Assembly (NCBI GenBank): GCA_016758965.1
Contig: JAEPRB010000144.1
Span: 39,564 to 103,563 of the forward strand
Length of the DNA: 64,000 bases
Reading direction: 5' to 3'
Source of the DNA: Circinella minor
Lineage: Eukaryota > Mucoromycota > Mucoromycetes > Mucorales > Lichtheimiaceae
In this document: positions 1-13,566 of the stretch, piece by piece
How the letters are laid out: every line of letters begins with the position of its first letter
Numbering within the stretch: position 1 is the stretch's first letter
Translations under genes and position numbers: made by a program
The notes under the pieces: model-generated
Seen by the model: the letters and a program-made list of their open reading frames with translations, nothing else
The model's database searches: none
What the model was told of the DNA's origin: nothing

Positions 1-1197
1 TTACGACCCAAAACAGTAGCTACTGCAACATCATACTTTCTTTGAGTAGGTTTACATAAATCGGAAAGTTTACCATGCATGCCTAATAATAATAATAATA
101 ATAATAATGAGAATTATTCCTTTTTTTTAAAAAACAGCCCATTTTGCCTAGTATCTACTGATATTTGATCTGCATGAATAAAAGTACCTGGGAAAATTTG
201 TTTCATCAGATTCAAGCATTCACTAAATTTGGTCTCCTTTTCTGATTCTTTTTGACCAATTTTTGCTTCCATCAACTTGTTTAAGATCTCTTGTAATTGT
301 TCATTCAATTCAACTTCACGTTGACTATATAAAAGCAAATAAAAACATTATTGTTAGTAAAAAAAAAGACATGTTGAAAATGAGAAGCTTTTATCCTATG
401 CTCCTCTCTATTTATTTATTTATCTATCTAGCTGTACACATGTATCCACATACACACATACGCACACGCATAATCATTTAAAGAAATGAAACTTACTGAG
501 TAGTTTTACGTTCATTTTCCAAGGATTCCAATTCCTTCTTTTGGATTTCCAATTCTTCAGCCACTGTTTGTGCTTCCATTGTAAGAGCATTACCATCTTC
601 TGTTAATTGTCGCTGATCTTCAAGAAGTTGTTGTTTTCTTGTTTTGAATTCTTCAGTTTTTGAACCAATATGTTTAAGATTTTCTTGTTCCATACGATAT
701 TGACGTCGTAAATTGTCTAATTGTTGTTCTTCATTAATTGCTCGTATGCTCACTTGTTGCTTTCTATATAAATATTACGGTTGCTTAATATGCACGAAAG
801 AGTCTTGTTCTTTCTTTTTATCCTTTGTCTTTCTTTTATACATATCAAGTATATAAGTATTCATGAACTTACAATTGCTCATATCCTTCAATTTGTTCTG
901 CAGTCAATATAGGACCTTCGATTAATCCACTCTTGGGTAATGATTCTTCATATTCTTGAGATGCTTTTTGTAATTTAGTCATGTTTTGTTCAAGATTTTG
1001 TACTACATCAGTCTTAAAAATATGATCATCACGGTTAGTATATATATGTATATATATACTATTTATTATTGTTATTAGCTTACTATTTTACCTGTTGATC
1101 ATGTTCACGTTTTAAACGTTCACCTGTATTTTTAGTTTGATCCAATTTCTTTTGGATATGTTTAACTTGTTCTTCCATTCCTAAGAGTGCTGGACTC

Positions 1198-1228
<31 letters not shown>

Positions 1229-2339
1229 CATTTATATACAATAAATACGATTGAATTTCTTTTTCTAAATATAAATATTAATTATTACCTGTTCTTCCAA
1301 TTGCTTTTTCAATTTCTTGATTTGTAATTCTGTTTTAGTTTTTTCTCTATGAGCCATAGCAGCTGCTTTTCTTGCTTCTTTAAATTGTCTTTCTAATTGA
1401 TTCTTTATATAAAGAATTATGTTACTACTTAATAATGACTTCCTTTCTTCCCCCCCAAGCTATAATAATGATCCTATCTTACTTGATCTTCTGTTGCATC
1501 ATCCGCAGCTAAACGTCGTTCACCAGCTTCTTTTTCCAAAGAGTTTGATTTTTGTTCCACATGATACAATTTCCATAACAAATATTCAACCACAACATTA
1601 CGACGTTGACGTACAAGTTGTTCAAAGTTTTCTGCTTCATCTTTTTGTTTTTGATATTGCTTAATTTCTGCGGTAATACCTCGTTTTTTATTGAATGTAT
1701 GAGCACTATCATCAATAGCACGATCTTGTTCCTTTTTTAATCGATCGTATTCTTCTTTATATTCTAACGATCTATAATTAGGTACTTTGATTTAATATAT
1801 TTACTCTCTTATATTCTTCTTTAATCAAATCAATCCTTCACACATATTACATATATATGTTATATTTATTATACTTTACCCACTAATTTGTTCAACCAAA
1901 CGTGTCAAATCCTTTGCATTTTGACTTGCAACAGATTCAACGTCTCCTTGAAACACTAAAAAGTTTTTAGCTTTCACCAAGATATTTTCTTTTTCAAGCG
2001 CAGCATTATATTCAGAATAAGGTACAGTATGATCATTTAAACGATATTCGGCTTGACCTGAAAGATGAGCAATACGCATAAATCGAATCTCACGACCTTC
2101 TGAAGTTTCGTAAACAAGTTTAACATAGCCTTGTTCAGGTTGCTCTTCTTGAGTATGGCCATTATTCATACGACTATTCGATTGTTGTTGTTGTTGTTGA
2201 GCAAGTGCACTAGGACGATAAATCATGTCACGTAAATTTTGAGATCGTAAGTGAGAAGAATGAACACCGAGTACAAATGAAATGGCATCCATAAGATTTG
2301 ATTTGCCTATTATACATATAAGTTTGATGTTCGTTTTGT

Positions 2340-2390
<51 letters not shown>

Positions 2391-2534
2391 ACATTCTTTT
2401 TCAAGTTATTCTCTTTTTTTTTTACCTGATCCATTGGGACCAATGATGCTAGTAAATTTATGGAATGGACCAATAGTTTGTTGACCCTTATAAGATTTGA
2501 AGTTTTCCACCTCAAGTCGAACAAGTCTACCCAT
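1..2534 (-). CDS. SMC1: Cohesin subunit SMC1, N-terminal half (partial, runs off left edge)
   Basis: ATPase subunit of the cohesin ring that holds sister chromatids together in the nucleus. The start ATG is at 2532-2534; the protein opens [17 protein letters not shown]. The Walker A motif GPNGSGKSN is split by intron 1 (2307-2425), and exon 2 (1880-2306) carries the FVLG and LRS motifs expected of SMC heads. Later exons read as a long coiled coil (residues about 170-500: [42 protein letters not shown]). The last exon in view (about 1-86) enters the hinge ([17 protein letters not shown]). The phase-1 junction [11 protein letters not shown] at 1880/1771 fits the SMC1 family closely and separates it from SMC2, SMC3 and SMC4. 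At least eight introns; intron 1 holds a (TA)n(TG)n tract. The hinge, C-terminal coil and signature motif lie outside the window. Confidence 0.93.
2341..2390. repeat. (AT)n-(GT)n dinucleotide microsatellite in SMC1 intron 1
   Basis: About 24 nt of alternating AT followed directly by about 27 nt of alternating GT. Pure purine-pyrimidine alternation of this length can adopt Z-DNA. It lies wholly inside an intron. Confidence 0.9.
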
Positions 2535-2843
2535 GGTGTTTTATTATTTTATATATGTATAAATATTTATGTATAAGTTATGAGAAAGTAAAAATAAGAA
2601 ACAAAAAAAAAAGTCGCGTCGAAGGAGAAGTTTAAAAAAAAAGAGACAAAACGGAAAGTGAAATCTTAAAATAACGCGCCTCTGCGCGTCTAGTGTGTGA
2701 GTACGTGGGGATTTTATATATTAATTACATTATCTAACGGGTATAAATATACAAAACAAAAATTATATATAATATATTATATAAAGAGAGATGAATATGA
2801 ATAAAAAAAAAGAAAGATGTTATTATTATTAATAATATCATTA
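2535..2843. other. Intergenic gap between SMC1 start and kelch gene stop
   Basis: 309 bp that must hold the SMC1 promoter and the kelch-gene 3' end. It is AT-rich with A tracts and a small GC island (2672-2710, containing GCGCCTCTGCGCGTC). No gene seen. Confidence 0.6.
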
Positions 2844-5249
2844 TTAAACTACATCAATTGAGAAGTTACTTATTTGAGGTAAATAAGCACTACTACTTAA
2901 ATCTAATACATTTACTTGATTATAAAGGTGGTTTCCATCATATCCTCCATATATGAACAGCCTGCTGTCATATAATAACATGGTATGATATCCACGAGGT
3001 GTAGGTGCCTGCCCATACACTCGACGAGTTTCCCATGTCATTGTTGCTATTTTTTTTAGATTGTATGTTAATATAAATATATAAAAGCACGAGTGAGAGA
3101 GAGACTTACCAAGATTTAATAATAAAAGATCGTCACAATATCGTGTGCCATTATGTCCACCCGTAATAAACAAATAAGATCCTACTGCAACAGCAGCATG
3201 AGATAATCGTTTTAATCGCTTGGGTATATCAATTGTTTTTTCGACATCTACTTCTGCCCATATACATGTTTCTACATATTTGTATATATAATTTAATGAA
3301 ATACAGAATATTAGTAATATAATACATTGTAATCAATTACTATTCTTGACATATATCTATTTCTATTATTACCCATATTTAAAATATGTATATCATCAAA
3401 AGTATCATGACCATCACTTCCACCAAAAACAATTAAATGATCTTTAACCAATGTTGCTGTATGATATCCACGTGGTGGTGGTTTTTTCCCTTTAGTATCA
3501 ATATGTGTCCACGTCATTGCATCAAGATCAAGTGCATGTAAATCATTGAGCGCACAATCAAGTCCTCCTCCTCCAAATATATATAATTTATCTTCCCAAA
3601 CAATAGACGTATGTGCCCTACGTGGTGACGGTAGTGGTCCTAATACATCCGGTTTATTCCACATCATAGAAGCTATTTTGTATATATATTAATTAAGTAT
3701 TCACCAAACACACACACATATGAACAAACTCTCTCACTCAGTCTTTTTTCCTCTTTTCCCTTTCTTTCTTTCTATATATATTACAATTGCTGTAAAGATT
3801 AATACTTACCAGTGTCAAAAACATAAAGATCATTGGTATAGTTCCCTCCATCACCTCCTCCAAACATATAGATTTTTCCTCGATGAGCTACCAGACTATG
3901 TGCACGAGAAGGTGGAGGCTTATCACCATAAAGTTTAGGTCGAATCCACTTAAACGTATCTAACACATTACATACACATCTTTTAGCACTGTATATATAA
4001 ATCTTTTATTATCCTCTCATATAGATCCGTGCATTCATTCATCTTCTGCAGGTTTTTTCTTTTTTACCTAATTCTAATACCCAAAGTGTTTCCAGACACC
4101 CGTGACTATCAGTTCCACCAATAACATACATTAAGTCTTCAACAACAACACTTGAATGCGCTCGTACAGGTCTTGGCACTGCACCATGGACAGCAGGTCG
4201 AGACCAATACATGGCTGGTGGTGGTGCCCATGGTACTCTTACAGCATTCGATACAATTAACTGTTTTACTGTTGGTTTTATCCCATTTTGCTGCTTTTGC
4301 TGCAGCTGTTGCTGTTTCTTCTGCTGTGTATGGTGATAATGTTGTTGGGTTGTTTTGGTGTTATTATTAGCATTATTACTTTTATTATTATTTTTTGGAA
4401 ATAAGGTTACGGATTGTTGACCTAAAGAACTACTACTATTATTACTATACATGGATGAAGTAGGTGATTGGCTATTACGATTATTGATTGTTGTTGACAG
4501 AGTCGGTGTTGCTGGGGGTGATCGTTTTGTTGCATGACGATAATGATCTCGTTGTTGTTGTACTGTTGTTATCGTAACGATAGGTTAGAAATAATCGATA
4601 TCTTTTTCTTGTTCTTTATGTTTTAATTATTAAAGCATATATATAATAATATTATTATTTATAAATAGGAAAGAAAAGAAATTGGATGACTCACTCATTA
4701 CATCCGTCATACCACCCCCTACTATTGCTGTCGGAACCGGCTGTTGTTGTAACTGTTCATGCTGCTGTGGAGAATCAAAAGAAACTGTACTACTCCTTGT
4801 TTCCAAAGTATACAATCCGAGATCATCATCTTCTTCCCTTACAGCACTCATCCAATTTGCCATTGGAGAATCAACTACTCTATTGAATCATCATCATTGT
4901 GTGTTACTTATAATAAGTATTATTTTTTTTTAATTATTCTAAATATTATTATTAAAAGATATAAATATATATATATGTTTTACCTTGACGTTGACTTTGA
5001 AGTTGAAGACATAAATCGTCGTGGTAAACTTTGACTACTATAGTTATGATAATTATTTGTATGATGTTTATTGTTATTGTTGGTTGAAGTACCAGAAGAT
5101 GATGATGCAGATGAAAGCGATCGTTTGACTCGTGATATTAAACCGATTTTTTGTCCTCCAGGCACCTCCAGTGTGCTTGAAGATATTGATTTTGCTTTCA
5201 TAAGCAAAGTGTCATTTACAGCCGTCGTCGTTGGGTGATCAGTTGACAT
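2844..5249 (-). CDS. Six-kelch-repeat beta-propeller protein
   Basis: Predicted cytoplasmic scaffold of the fungal kelch class; in yeasts such proteins (Tea1, Kel1 types) act in cell polarity, but the partner here is unknown. The start is the ATG at 5247-5249 (MSTDHPTTTAV). The N-terminal 200 or so residues are low-complexity (Ser, Asn and Gln runs, basic patches). Six kelch units follow, each with a GG doublet: VIGGTDSHG, MFGGGDGGN, IFGGGGLDC, VFGGSDGHD, ITGGHNGTR and IYGGYDGNH, with RAHS or RGYHT in the preceding strand. Six blades would close one propeller. The protein ends SNFSIDVV. Introns fall between most blades; the junctions SR-VVDSPM (exon 1/2) and a GTGAGT donor near 4695 define the N-terminal exons. 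No BTB, F-box or coiled coil is visible, so the precise subfamily is open. Confidence 0.85.
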
Positions 5250-6668
5250 GGTAACCACAATAATAATCTTTTATTATTATTATTATTTAAAAAATATTAC
5301 AGAAAAAAGGGAAAAAAAACCAAATAAAAAATAAAAGGAGAGAGAAAGAGATGGGAAAAAAAAGAAAAAGTTATTCATCTGTGTTATGCAAAAAAAAAAG
5401 TTGGTTTGTGTGCGTGTAACATGCCCCACGGTTTTTCATGATAATATTGATGATAGTGAAAAAAAAAAAAAAAAACTCAGGCTTCGATGTTGTTGAACAG
5501 AATAAAAAAAAAGCATTTTATTTATGCAGATTAGGAACACTCTAATTTTTTTTTTTACATTTTTCTCATAGATTAACTAATATCTGGCCCCGAGTCTTTC
5601 TTTTTATGTAATATGAATTACCACTACAAACGACGACTTTTCTCTTTTTTTTATACAAACGGAAAATTGATGTTTGGGTTTATAAGTAATCGCTAACTTA
5701 TATTATTTTTCGTCTTGCCATTAACTAGGGCTACTCAGTATCAGATGATATTATTTAAAAAGTTTTTTGTTGTTTCATCTTTCCATCTGATTTTACACAA
5801 ACAAATTTAGTGTGTATCATCTTTGTACTACAAACCAGTCATTAGAAGTCATCTTTTTTTTTCACTAAAATAAAAGCATTCTATGCAAAATCATATTGTG
5901 GGGTTGTGTGTGATCTATATTATCGCTATCATCAATAATATGTCAGATCAATCTGATGATCTCTCGAATTAACAAACCTTATTTCAATGAATTACTTCAG
6001 CTTTATTGATTAATTTTCATTGAAGTTGCTAAGAAAAACAAACAAACAAACAAAAACGTTAAACCACATAGCAGTAACATCTTAATACCGTTTTGAAACA
6101 CAGAAAAGACAACTTCCTTAATCCATCATCTTACAAGCTTTTGTTGGTGACACCCTCACATGCACCCATAACTAAATTAGCGCATTGTTCAACTTTTTTT
6201 TTCCTTTTTATTACATATTCGTCTGTTGACGGATGTATGTATATAATTAAAATGCTTTAATATTTTTTCTTCTTCCAACAATTATTAATAATACAATACG
6301 TAACGCGACGGATTAGATTAATAATAAATATAAATTTAGTTAGACTGATCTATATACATGATATTTTTTTTTACTTCAAACAAATTGTTCAAATAGGACA
6401 ATAGTTACAATACGTACTGGAGAAATCATAAATAAACCAATCATCGTCAGTCTTTTTTTTTTTTTTAATCAATTGGATACTTTTCCATTTATGATTTTTT
6501 AACTAGATTCAGAAAAAAAGCTTGTTTCCTACTACGCTGTACTAAAACAAGATCATTCTGGATTTTATTATATCCTCTATATGGAAGTTCACACCACCTC
6601 ATCTGACGATTACTGTATAATTCATATGCAAACGTATTTTTTAAACACCCATTGTCCTCATGTGTGGG

Positions 6669-6702
<34 letters not shown>

Positions 6703-8259
6703 AGGACATTGAAGTAACTTTGTTCTTTTTATTTCTTAATAATGTTTTCTTTCATAGTACGTAATTCTCTCAATCATAGTATATTCTAAGAAAGCTGTTC
6801 AGTAAATATCCCGCGAGTCCCTGAATAATTCATTGTCTTGTATTAACATGCTGACCTACATATCAGCATAAATAATGGCGAACGGATGAATTTTATTGTA
6901 GTAAATTCTCTTTTGTACTACGACCTCTCACCCCCTACTTCTTGCTTCCATAAACAACTAATTTTGGTTGTCGTTACGTTGTAAATCTCTCGGAGTCATC
7001 GGCGGATTAGCAACCGTTTACTCGGTATTTCTTGTTAGATACCAAAATAAAATTTAATCCACAGTAGAGAATATGAGAGAGCCTTGAAAGCCCATATCTA
7101 TCCAATAATTAACAGCCCGAACCTTGAGGTGGCAACAGTCTGTTATCAAATTTAATCTTAGTTTATCTTTTATGAGTAAAAATTATCTCGCTTTTTTTTT
7201 TCTTTATAAAATTTAATGTTAATTCAGATATTACCTTCAAATTAAATAAAGTGCAGCATACTGCAAAAGAATGGACAACAGGTAAAGAACTTTTTAGCTA
7301 AATCAGATAAGATTTTAGTTAAATGACTTGGAACGATTAAGAACAGAGTTTTTATCATTAATTGAGGGTGAGGCCAGTTGCGCATAAGGTCTTGTTCATA
7401 TTGAACTCTCCAAGGCGGAAAAAAGAGAGGGGTGATACGATTTCGACTATTTTGTTGAAAAAATATAATCATTGAATAACAAACTGCATATAAATCTGAC
7501 TGTCAAACTTTATATACTGATACTACCAATGGTCAATGAGTATGGGCTATAATCAACAAATATTCCAACAACATTTCCTAATAGCTAAGTAAAATCGATC
7601 CAACTTTTGCTTATGATAGTTCTACTTGAATTATCAATTTCCCAAAGTATGTACATTTATGTCAATTGAAATATGGTATAGTAAATCCAGTTTTTATAAA
7701 ACGTGAATATGTATTACGTAATTGTAATAGTCTTCTTATTTTCATATTATAATGAGTTCAAATGTGTGAAAGTATGAATTTATGATCCGTATACTATTAT
7801 TTATTAGGTTTTGTAAAATTTATTTTAAACCCATAACTATTTTTTCTTTCATTATTGGGAATATTATATTGTACCGAGTATTTAAATCAGGTTAAGGTTA
7901 ATAATGATTTTATACTAAAATTAGAAACCAATATAAATCATTCTTTAACCAAAAATCGATAATACTAGTCGAATTTCTTCTCTTGGCTTCTTTTAGAATG
8001 GGTCATGTGGACTTTTTCGTCTTAACAAATTTCCGGCCAGTAAAATGATGACAGAAAAGATCAACATATACTAACAAAAAATTACAATTCACCAAAAGAA
8101 AAAAAAAAAAGAAGAAGGTAGCATTATCCATATAATTGATACTTTGTCCAATAAAGTTTTATTGAATAAAGAGAAAAAAAAATATTATATTATATTATTA
8201 TTATTTTTTTATCCCAAGAAATCATTATCAATAGAAAAGAAAGGTATATATAACTTTGT
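5250..8259. other. Gene-poor intergenic region
   Basis: Three kilobases without a convincing exon on either strand. It contains homopolymer A/T tracts (25 T at 6671-6695), AAACAAAC tandem units near 6040 and a slightly more GC-balanced stretch at 6800-7150 with no recognisable tRNA or rRNA fold. The kelch-gene promoter must lie at its left end and the alpha-tubulin 3' UTR at its right end. Confidence 0.6.
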
Positions 8260-9779
8260 TTAATATTCGACTTCTTCCTCAATTTCCGAATCACCAAGGG
8301 AATCAGAGCCAACTTCTTCATAATCCTTTTCAAGAGCAGCCAAGTCTTCACGAGCTTCAGAGAATTCACCTTCTTCCATACCTTCACCAACATACCAGTG
8401 AACGAAAGCACGCTTGGCATACATCAAATCGAACTTATGATCAAGACGTGCCCAAGCTTCAGCAATAGCAGTGGTGTTACTCAACATACAAACAGCACGT
8501 TGAACTTCAGCCAAGTCACCACCGGGGACAACAGTAGGACGTTGATGGTTGATACCAACCTTGAAACCAGTAGGACACCAATCGACGAATTGAATTGTAC
8601 GCTTGGTCTTGATAGAAGCAATAGCAGCGTTGGTATCCTTAGGAACAACATCACCACGATACAACAAACAACAAGCCATGTATTTACCATGACGAGGATC
8701 ACACTTGACCATTTGATTGTTGGGTTCAAAGCAAGAGTAAGTGATTTCAGGCACAGACAATTGTTCATGGTAAGCCTTGGCAGCAGAAATAATAGGAGCA
8801 TAAGTGACAAGAGGGAAATGAATACGAGGATAAGGAACCAAGTTAGTTTGGAATTCGTTCAAATCAACGTTCAAGGAACCATCAAAACGAAGAGAAGCAG
8901 TGATAGAAGAAACAACTTGGGCGATCAAACGATTCAAGTTGGCATAAGTGGGACGTTCGATATCCAAATTACGACGGCAAATATCATAGATGGCTTCATT
9001 GTCAACCATGAAAGCACAATCAGAATGTTCCAAAGTAGTATGGGTGGTCAAGATGGAGTTGTAAGGTTCAACAACAGCAGTTGAGACTTGAGGAGCAGGA
9101 TAGACACTGAATTCAAGCTTGGATTTCTTACCATAGTCAACGGACAAACGTTCCATCAACAAGGCACCAAAACCAGAACCGGTACCACCACCGAATGAAT
9201 GGAAGACCAAGAAACCTTGCAAACCACTACAGTTATCGGCAAGCTTGCGAACACGGTCCAAAACGGAATCGACAAGTTCCTTACCAACAGTGTAATGACC
9301 ACGAGCGTAGTTGTTAGCAGCATCTTCCTTACCAGTAATCAATTGCTCTAATAATGCAAATAGCCCCCTTTTTTTATTAGCATACATATACATATATATG
9401 TATAACATTGATATATTCTTTCCCCCCCCTATTCACTTTCTTTTGATTCATCATCCCACCTCCCAAAAAAAAAAATATTCCTCCCCCCCTCCCTTATTTT
9501 TTTTTCTCTTTACTTACCAGGATGGAAGAGTTGACGATAAGTGCCAGTACGAACTTCGTCAACAACAGTAGGTTCCAAATCGACAAAGACAGTACGAGGA
9601 ACGTGTTTACCAGCGCTAGTTTCACTAAAGAAAGTAGCAAAGGAATGGTCCTTGGTTTCTTGTTCAGCAGGGATGCGACCATCAGGATTGATGCCGTGTT
9701 CCATACAATACAATTCCCAACAGGCATTACCAATTTGAACACCGGCTTGACCAACGTGAACACTGATGATTTCTCTCAT
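8260..9779 (-). CDS. Alpha-tubulin
   Basis: Forms the alpha/beta heterodimer of microtubules. Two exons (9779-9518 and 9347-8260) joined in phase 1 give HPEQLITG and a 449-residue protein, the family's usual length. Alpha-class marks: start [15 protein letters not shown], tubulin signature GGGTGSG, and the catalytic-loop Glu of LNEFQTNLV (the alpha residue that drives GTP hydrolysis on beta). The C-terminus is acidic and ends EEEVEY, so the genetically encoded terminal Tyr is kept. The lumenal loop around residue 40 is two residues shorter than in animals and has Gln, not Lys, at position 40. The 168-nt intron is pyrimidine-rich on the plus strand with C runs. Codon use is more C/G-ending than in neighbouring genes, consistent with high expression. 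A long antisense open frame here is a codon-bias shadow. Confidence 0.97.
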
Positions 9780-10727
9780 TTTTTTTATATTATTTTAAAG
9801 ATTAATTTGGAGATGGGGTTTTATAAGTCGATAGTTCCAAGGTTAGGGTAGGACACCGATGAAAAGAAAAAAAAAAGAATAAAAAAGAAGTAAAAAGAGT
9901 TGAACGCAAGAAAAAAAAATATATATATATCAGGGTTCTGGAAGTTCAGTTTTATAAACGCTTTGAATTGAATAAAATTATAAAGGCGCGCCAATAAAAA
10001 TGAATATTTTTACCAAACACACGAGTTGTATTGCCCCTTATTTGAACATACATAGTCCCCTGGCACGTTTTGTGGTTGAAATGTAAACATGTGTATATTA
10101 ACCATTATACTCGCGTGGGGGGAGGGGAGAGAAGTAGATATAATGTTTATCTTTAAACAAAAGAAAACTATACCCTAAATTCTTAAAAACCTGTTTACAA
10201 AAAAAAAAAAAAAGTGATAAAAAATTTCTATGTTTTGAAGTTGATATTGTTATTGCTAAGTAACAAGGCAAAATGTTTATTATAGTTCCCCCATTAGCAC
10301 TAGAGATATATCATCCTGTCAAAGAACACCATTTGAGATGATGGTACACCGCATTGAATCAAGTGAAACGATACACATGAACAATAACTTTACTTCTATT
10401 TCATGTATAATTCTAAGGTTTTTTAAACGACACTATAATATAAATAGTATCGGAGTGAAAGTGTTGAATGTAAGTTTATTTCCCAAAATAGATCGAACAT
10501 TTAGATTAAATTTTAAGTGACACTTTTTTTTTGATTCACATAAAAATGAGAAACCAACCTTTTTAGATTTTAAATAAATATTTTGTATATTATAATGAAT
10601 AATGAATTAAGAGAAAAAAAAACACAAATTATGAAAGAAATACAAAAAAAAAAAAAAGAAGAAAAGAATGATACAAAAAAAAATATGCAAAAGAAATGAG
10701 GAGAAGAAAAAGTTATGAATTTTTTTT
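9780..10727. other. Intergenic region, alpha-tubulin promoter side and SDA1 3' side
   Basis: No exon recognised. The first 350 bp upstream of alpha-tubulin contain A tracts, a GGCGCGCC site near 9986 and a G-rich run near 10119 (GGGGGGAGGGGAGAG). The SDA1 3' end is A-rich. Confidence 0.55.
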
Positions 10728-13230
10728 TTAATGTTTGGATTTTTTCTGTTTGTTGATAGCAGCCCGTAATGCTTTTTGTTTCTCGACCAAACTTCGTTTG
10801 CCTTTGAGAATAACAGATGTCTTGTGTGCAATCATCATAAAATTCTTCTTGCGAGCCTTTTCTCGGTTGGTCGTACTGCCACGTTCCTTGCCTCTCTTGG
10901 AACCGAACTTTTCACGACCTTCACGACCTTCTTGAATAGATGCCAAACGGGCTTCGTAATCCATCTTGGCTTTCTTACGTGCACCCAAAATGACACTTTC
11001 ATCAATTTGATTATCATCATTCACCTTATCATTCGTTCGCTTAACACCAGCTGCTTTATCTACTTCTTGGTTTTCTCGAAGTTCATTTAATTTAGCAAAA
11101 TCAGCTGGCGTAAGAATACGACTTGAAGCAACCTTAAGCATAGTTTCGCGTTTCTTTTCTTCTTCTTCACGACGTGCTTCATTTTCCTTGCGTAATTTTT
11201 CTTGATGTTCTTCTGAAATTTCTTCTGCATCTTGTAATTTACGCAATTGTCGTTTACCAATACGTCGTTGTTTCTTTTCACCAGGTGCCAACTCTTTCTT
11301 TTCTTTCTTCTTTTCGCCTTCTTCTTCATCTTCGTCATCACTCATGGCAATCTTGACATCACCTTCGTCATCCGATACATTGACCCAACCTTCTTCTTCA
11401 CTATCACTACTATCTTCATCGACTTCCCAACCTTCCCATCCATCATCACCATTTTCTTCAGCATTCTCAGCTTGTTCGTCAAGTAATTCAATACCTTTCA
11501 AGCCAGAACCATCACCTTCACCAGCACCAAATTGTAATCGAGGAGCAGAACCATCTTTGAGTTGCATAGTGGCAGAACGTCCACGATCTTTCTTTAATAA
11601 CATTTCTGGATTAACTTCACGATAAAGTGCAATTAATGATCGTGCACCTGTTAATACACCCTTATCTCGATGATTCTTATACTGTGTTAAATCTTGTAAT
11701 AATGTTTCATCAATAGCAAGAGGTTGACGAGCACAAATTTCACGAATACCGTTCAAACTAAATAAAATGATAGATATAAAATATTTAGAATTTTTTTTTC
11801 TCTCACTTATATAAAATAAACAAAAGTAGATTGACATTTACCCAGCAGCGATAACTTCATTGGATACCCGATCAGTAACAAAATTATTAGCAATAGCTTT
11901 TAAAACAGGTTCAATAGCATCTGGTGGAACTAATGTATGACTTGCTTGAGCAGCAGAAACCAACACCATGGTAACATCCCGTTGTGTAGGTTGTAAATAT
12001 TTAATCAAATAAGGATAAAATCCAAGCAATGATAATTGATGAATACCAATAACACGCGAAATTAAATTCATACGCAACAATCTAATTTCCCATCGTTCAT
12101 CTTTAGCATTTAATTTAGAATATAATTTTTCAGCAAAACCTTGTGGATCATTCAATAAATGAAGTGCTGAGAAATTAAATGATTCGGCCTTTGTTTTGTT
12201 TTTGGCTTTTTTCGATATTCTTTTTTTGACAGTTTCTAAACGTCTGGATCGAGCTTTGGTCTTTTTTGTATATACACTGGCTTGCTTCATACGTTTCAAA
12301 TCGGGGATATCATTATCTTCATCTTCAGATTCTTCCTTTTCTTCATTGGAACTCAAAAAGAAACGAATGGCTGTTACTGCAATTTTACTGACAGGTGAAA
12401 AGCAAGCTTCAGCAATAACATTGACTGTTTTAGCATCGTTCCTGTATATATATATATGTGTGTGTGTATAATAAGTATATTGTTTTATTCCAAAAAAGAA
12501 TAGATTCTTCTTAATAATATTATTATTATAAAAAAAAACTTACCAAACATTTTTATGGTACAAATCAATACACACATCTACACTTTTCTTTGCTGCAACA
12601 GCATTTTCATCACTATTACCGGTTTTGACAGATTCAAGCATTGTAAACATAAATGATTGTAATGATCGATTCAATTTGTTGTTCTTGGCTTTGATATTAG
12701 CATTCTTAATATCATTGACAATATGACTATACAATAATTCTCTTAAATGTTTATCTTTACATTTAAATAATGTAAAGAACAAAGGTAATAACCTAAAAAA
12801 TAAAAATAATGTTAGTAACTTTTTTTTTTTTCTTCCCAATTCAAAAATAAAAATAGTTTCGTTTTCATAATACATACCGAGTATTATCCAATACACCTTT
12901 ATTACGTAAAAGAATAAGAGCTTGAACAAAACTTTTACGAACGTCTGGATTTAATACAACACAATGTTGTTGTAATAAATCAACCAATTGTTGTGGAAAT
13001 TCTTTAGTCTCGGTAGGATAACATTGTGCTACTTGACTAATAAAAGTAACTAATTCAGAAAGTTCTTTGGCTTCTTCACTAGGTTTTAAACAGAAAATGG
13101 ATAAAGTCGATTGGTAATGACGATATTGTTGTTGAAATTCTGCTTCATACGATTTTGAATCTCTTTTAATAAGATTTTGTAATTGTGGTAAGTGAGTTGG
13201 TAAAAAGGCAGCACGATTTCGTTTTCCCAT
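10728..13230 (-). CDS. SDA1: SDA1-family 60S ribosome biogenesis protein
   Basis: Nucleolar/nuclear factor for maturation and export of pre-60S particles, also linked in yeast to G1 progression and actin organisation. Start ATG at 13228-13230 ([11 protein letters not shown]); stop at 10728; roughly 740 residues in four exons. The N-terminal half is helical-repeat ([36 protein letters not shown]). The middle has the SDA1 hallmark [20 protein letters not shown] and [11 protein letters not shown]. Then come an acidic run ([19 protein letters not shown]) and a Lys/Arg-rich tail ending NKQKKSKH. The stretch [19 protein letters not shown] is strongly conserved in the family. The order of domains is complete, with no frameshift. 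Confidence 0.95.
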
Positions 13231-13566
13231 ATTTGATTTATAAAAAAATAAAAAAGAAAAAGGGGGGAAATGAGGGGTGGGTATATCCAAATAATAAAAA
13301 AAAAAGAAATGTAATAAAGGAAAAGCACCAAAAAAAAAAAAAAAAAGTTAAAAATGGGAATTTCTTTTTTCTCTATTTCACAAAAAGAAATTCCGGTGCC
13401 TGGTCAGTTAGGTGGCTTATAAAATTCATGCAGGTGTATAAACCTTGACTGGTTCAAAAACTCAGTACGTAAAAGAAATGAGAATTCTAATTTATGTATA
13501 CGTATAATATAATACAGCAAATATATACTTGTAGTATGTAATGAAAACTAATAATAATAATACTAT
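13231..13566. other. Intergenic spacer between SDA1 start and Rho GEF stop
   Basis: 336 bp carrying the SDA1 upstream region. A/T homopolymers near the start codon, otherwise nothing recognised. Confidence 0.5.

Noticed and set aside
6780..7150. GC-balanced patch that looked like a possible structural RNA
   Set aside because: No tRNA A/B box pair, no acceptor-stem pairing and no snRNA or rRNA core motif could be found by eye.
7242..7472. Minus-strand frame (76 codons, NWPHPQLMIKTLFLIVPS)
   Set aside because: Starts with no convincing ATG context and matches no known family; too short to support.
8398..9084. 228-codon open frame on the plus strand opposite alpha-tubulin
   Set aside because: It is antisense to a perfectly conserved tubulin exon; the biased codons of the tubulin gene leave few stops on the other strand. 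No family features.
11174..11625. Plus-strand open frames opposite SDA1
   Set aside because: Antisense to the acidic GAT/GAA-rich exon of SDA1, which gives stop-poor TTC/ATC-rich shadows.
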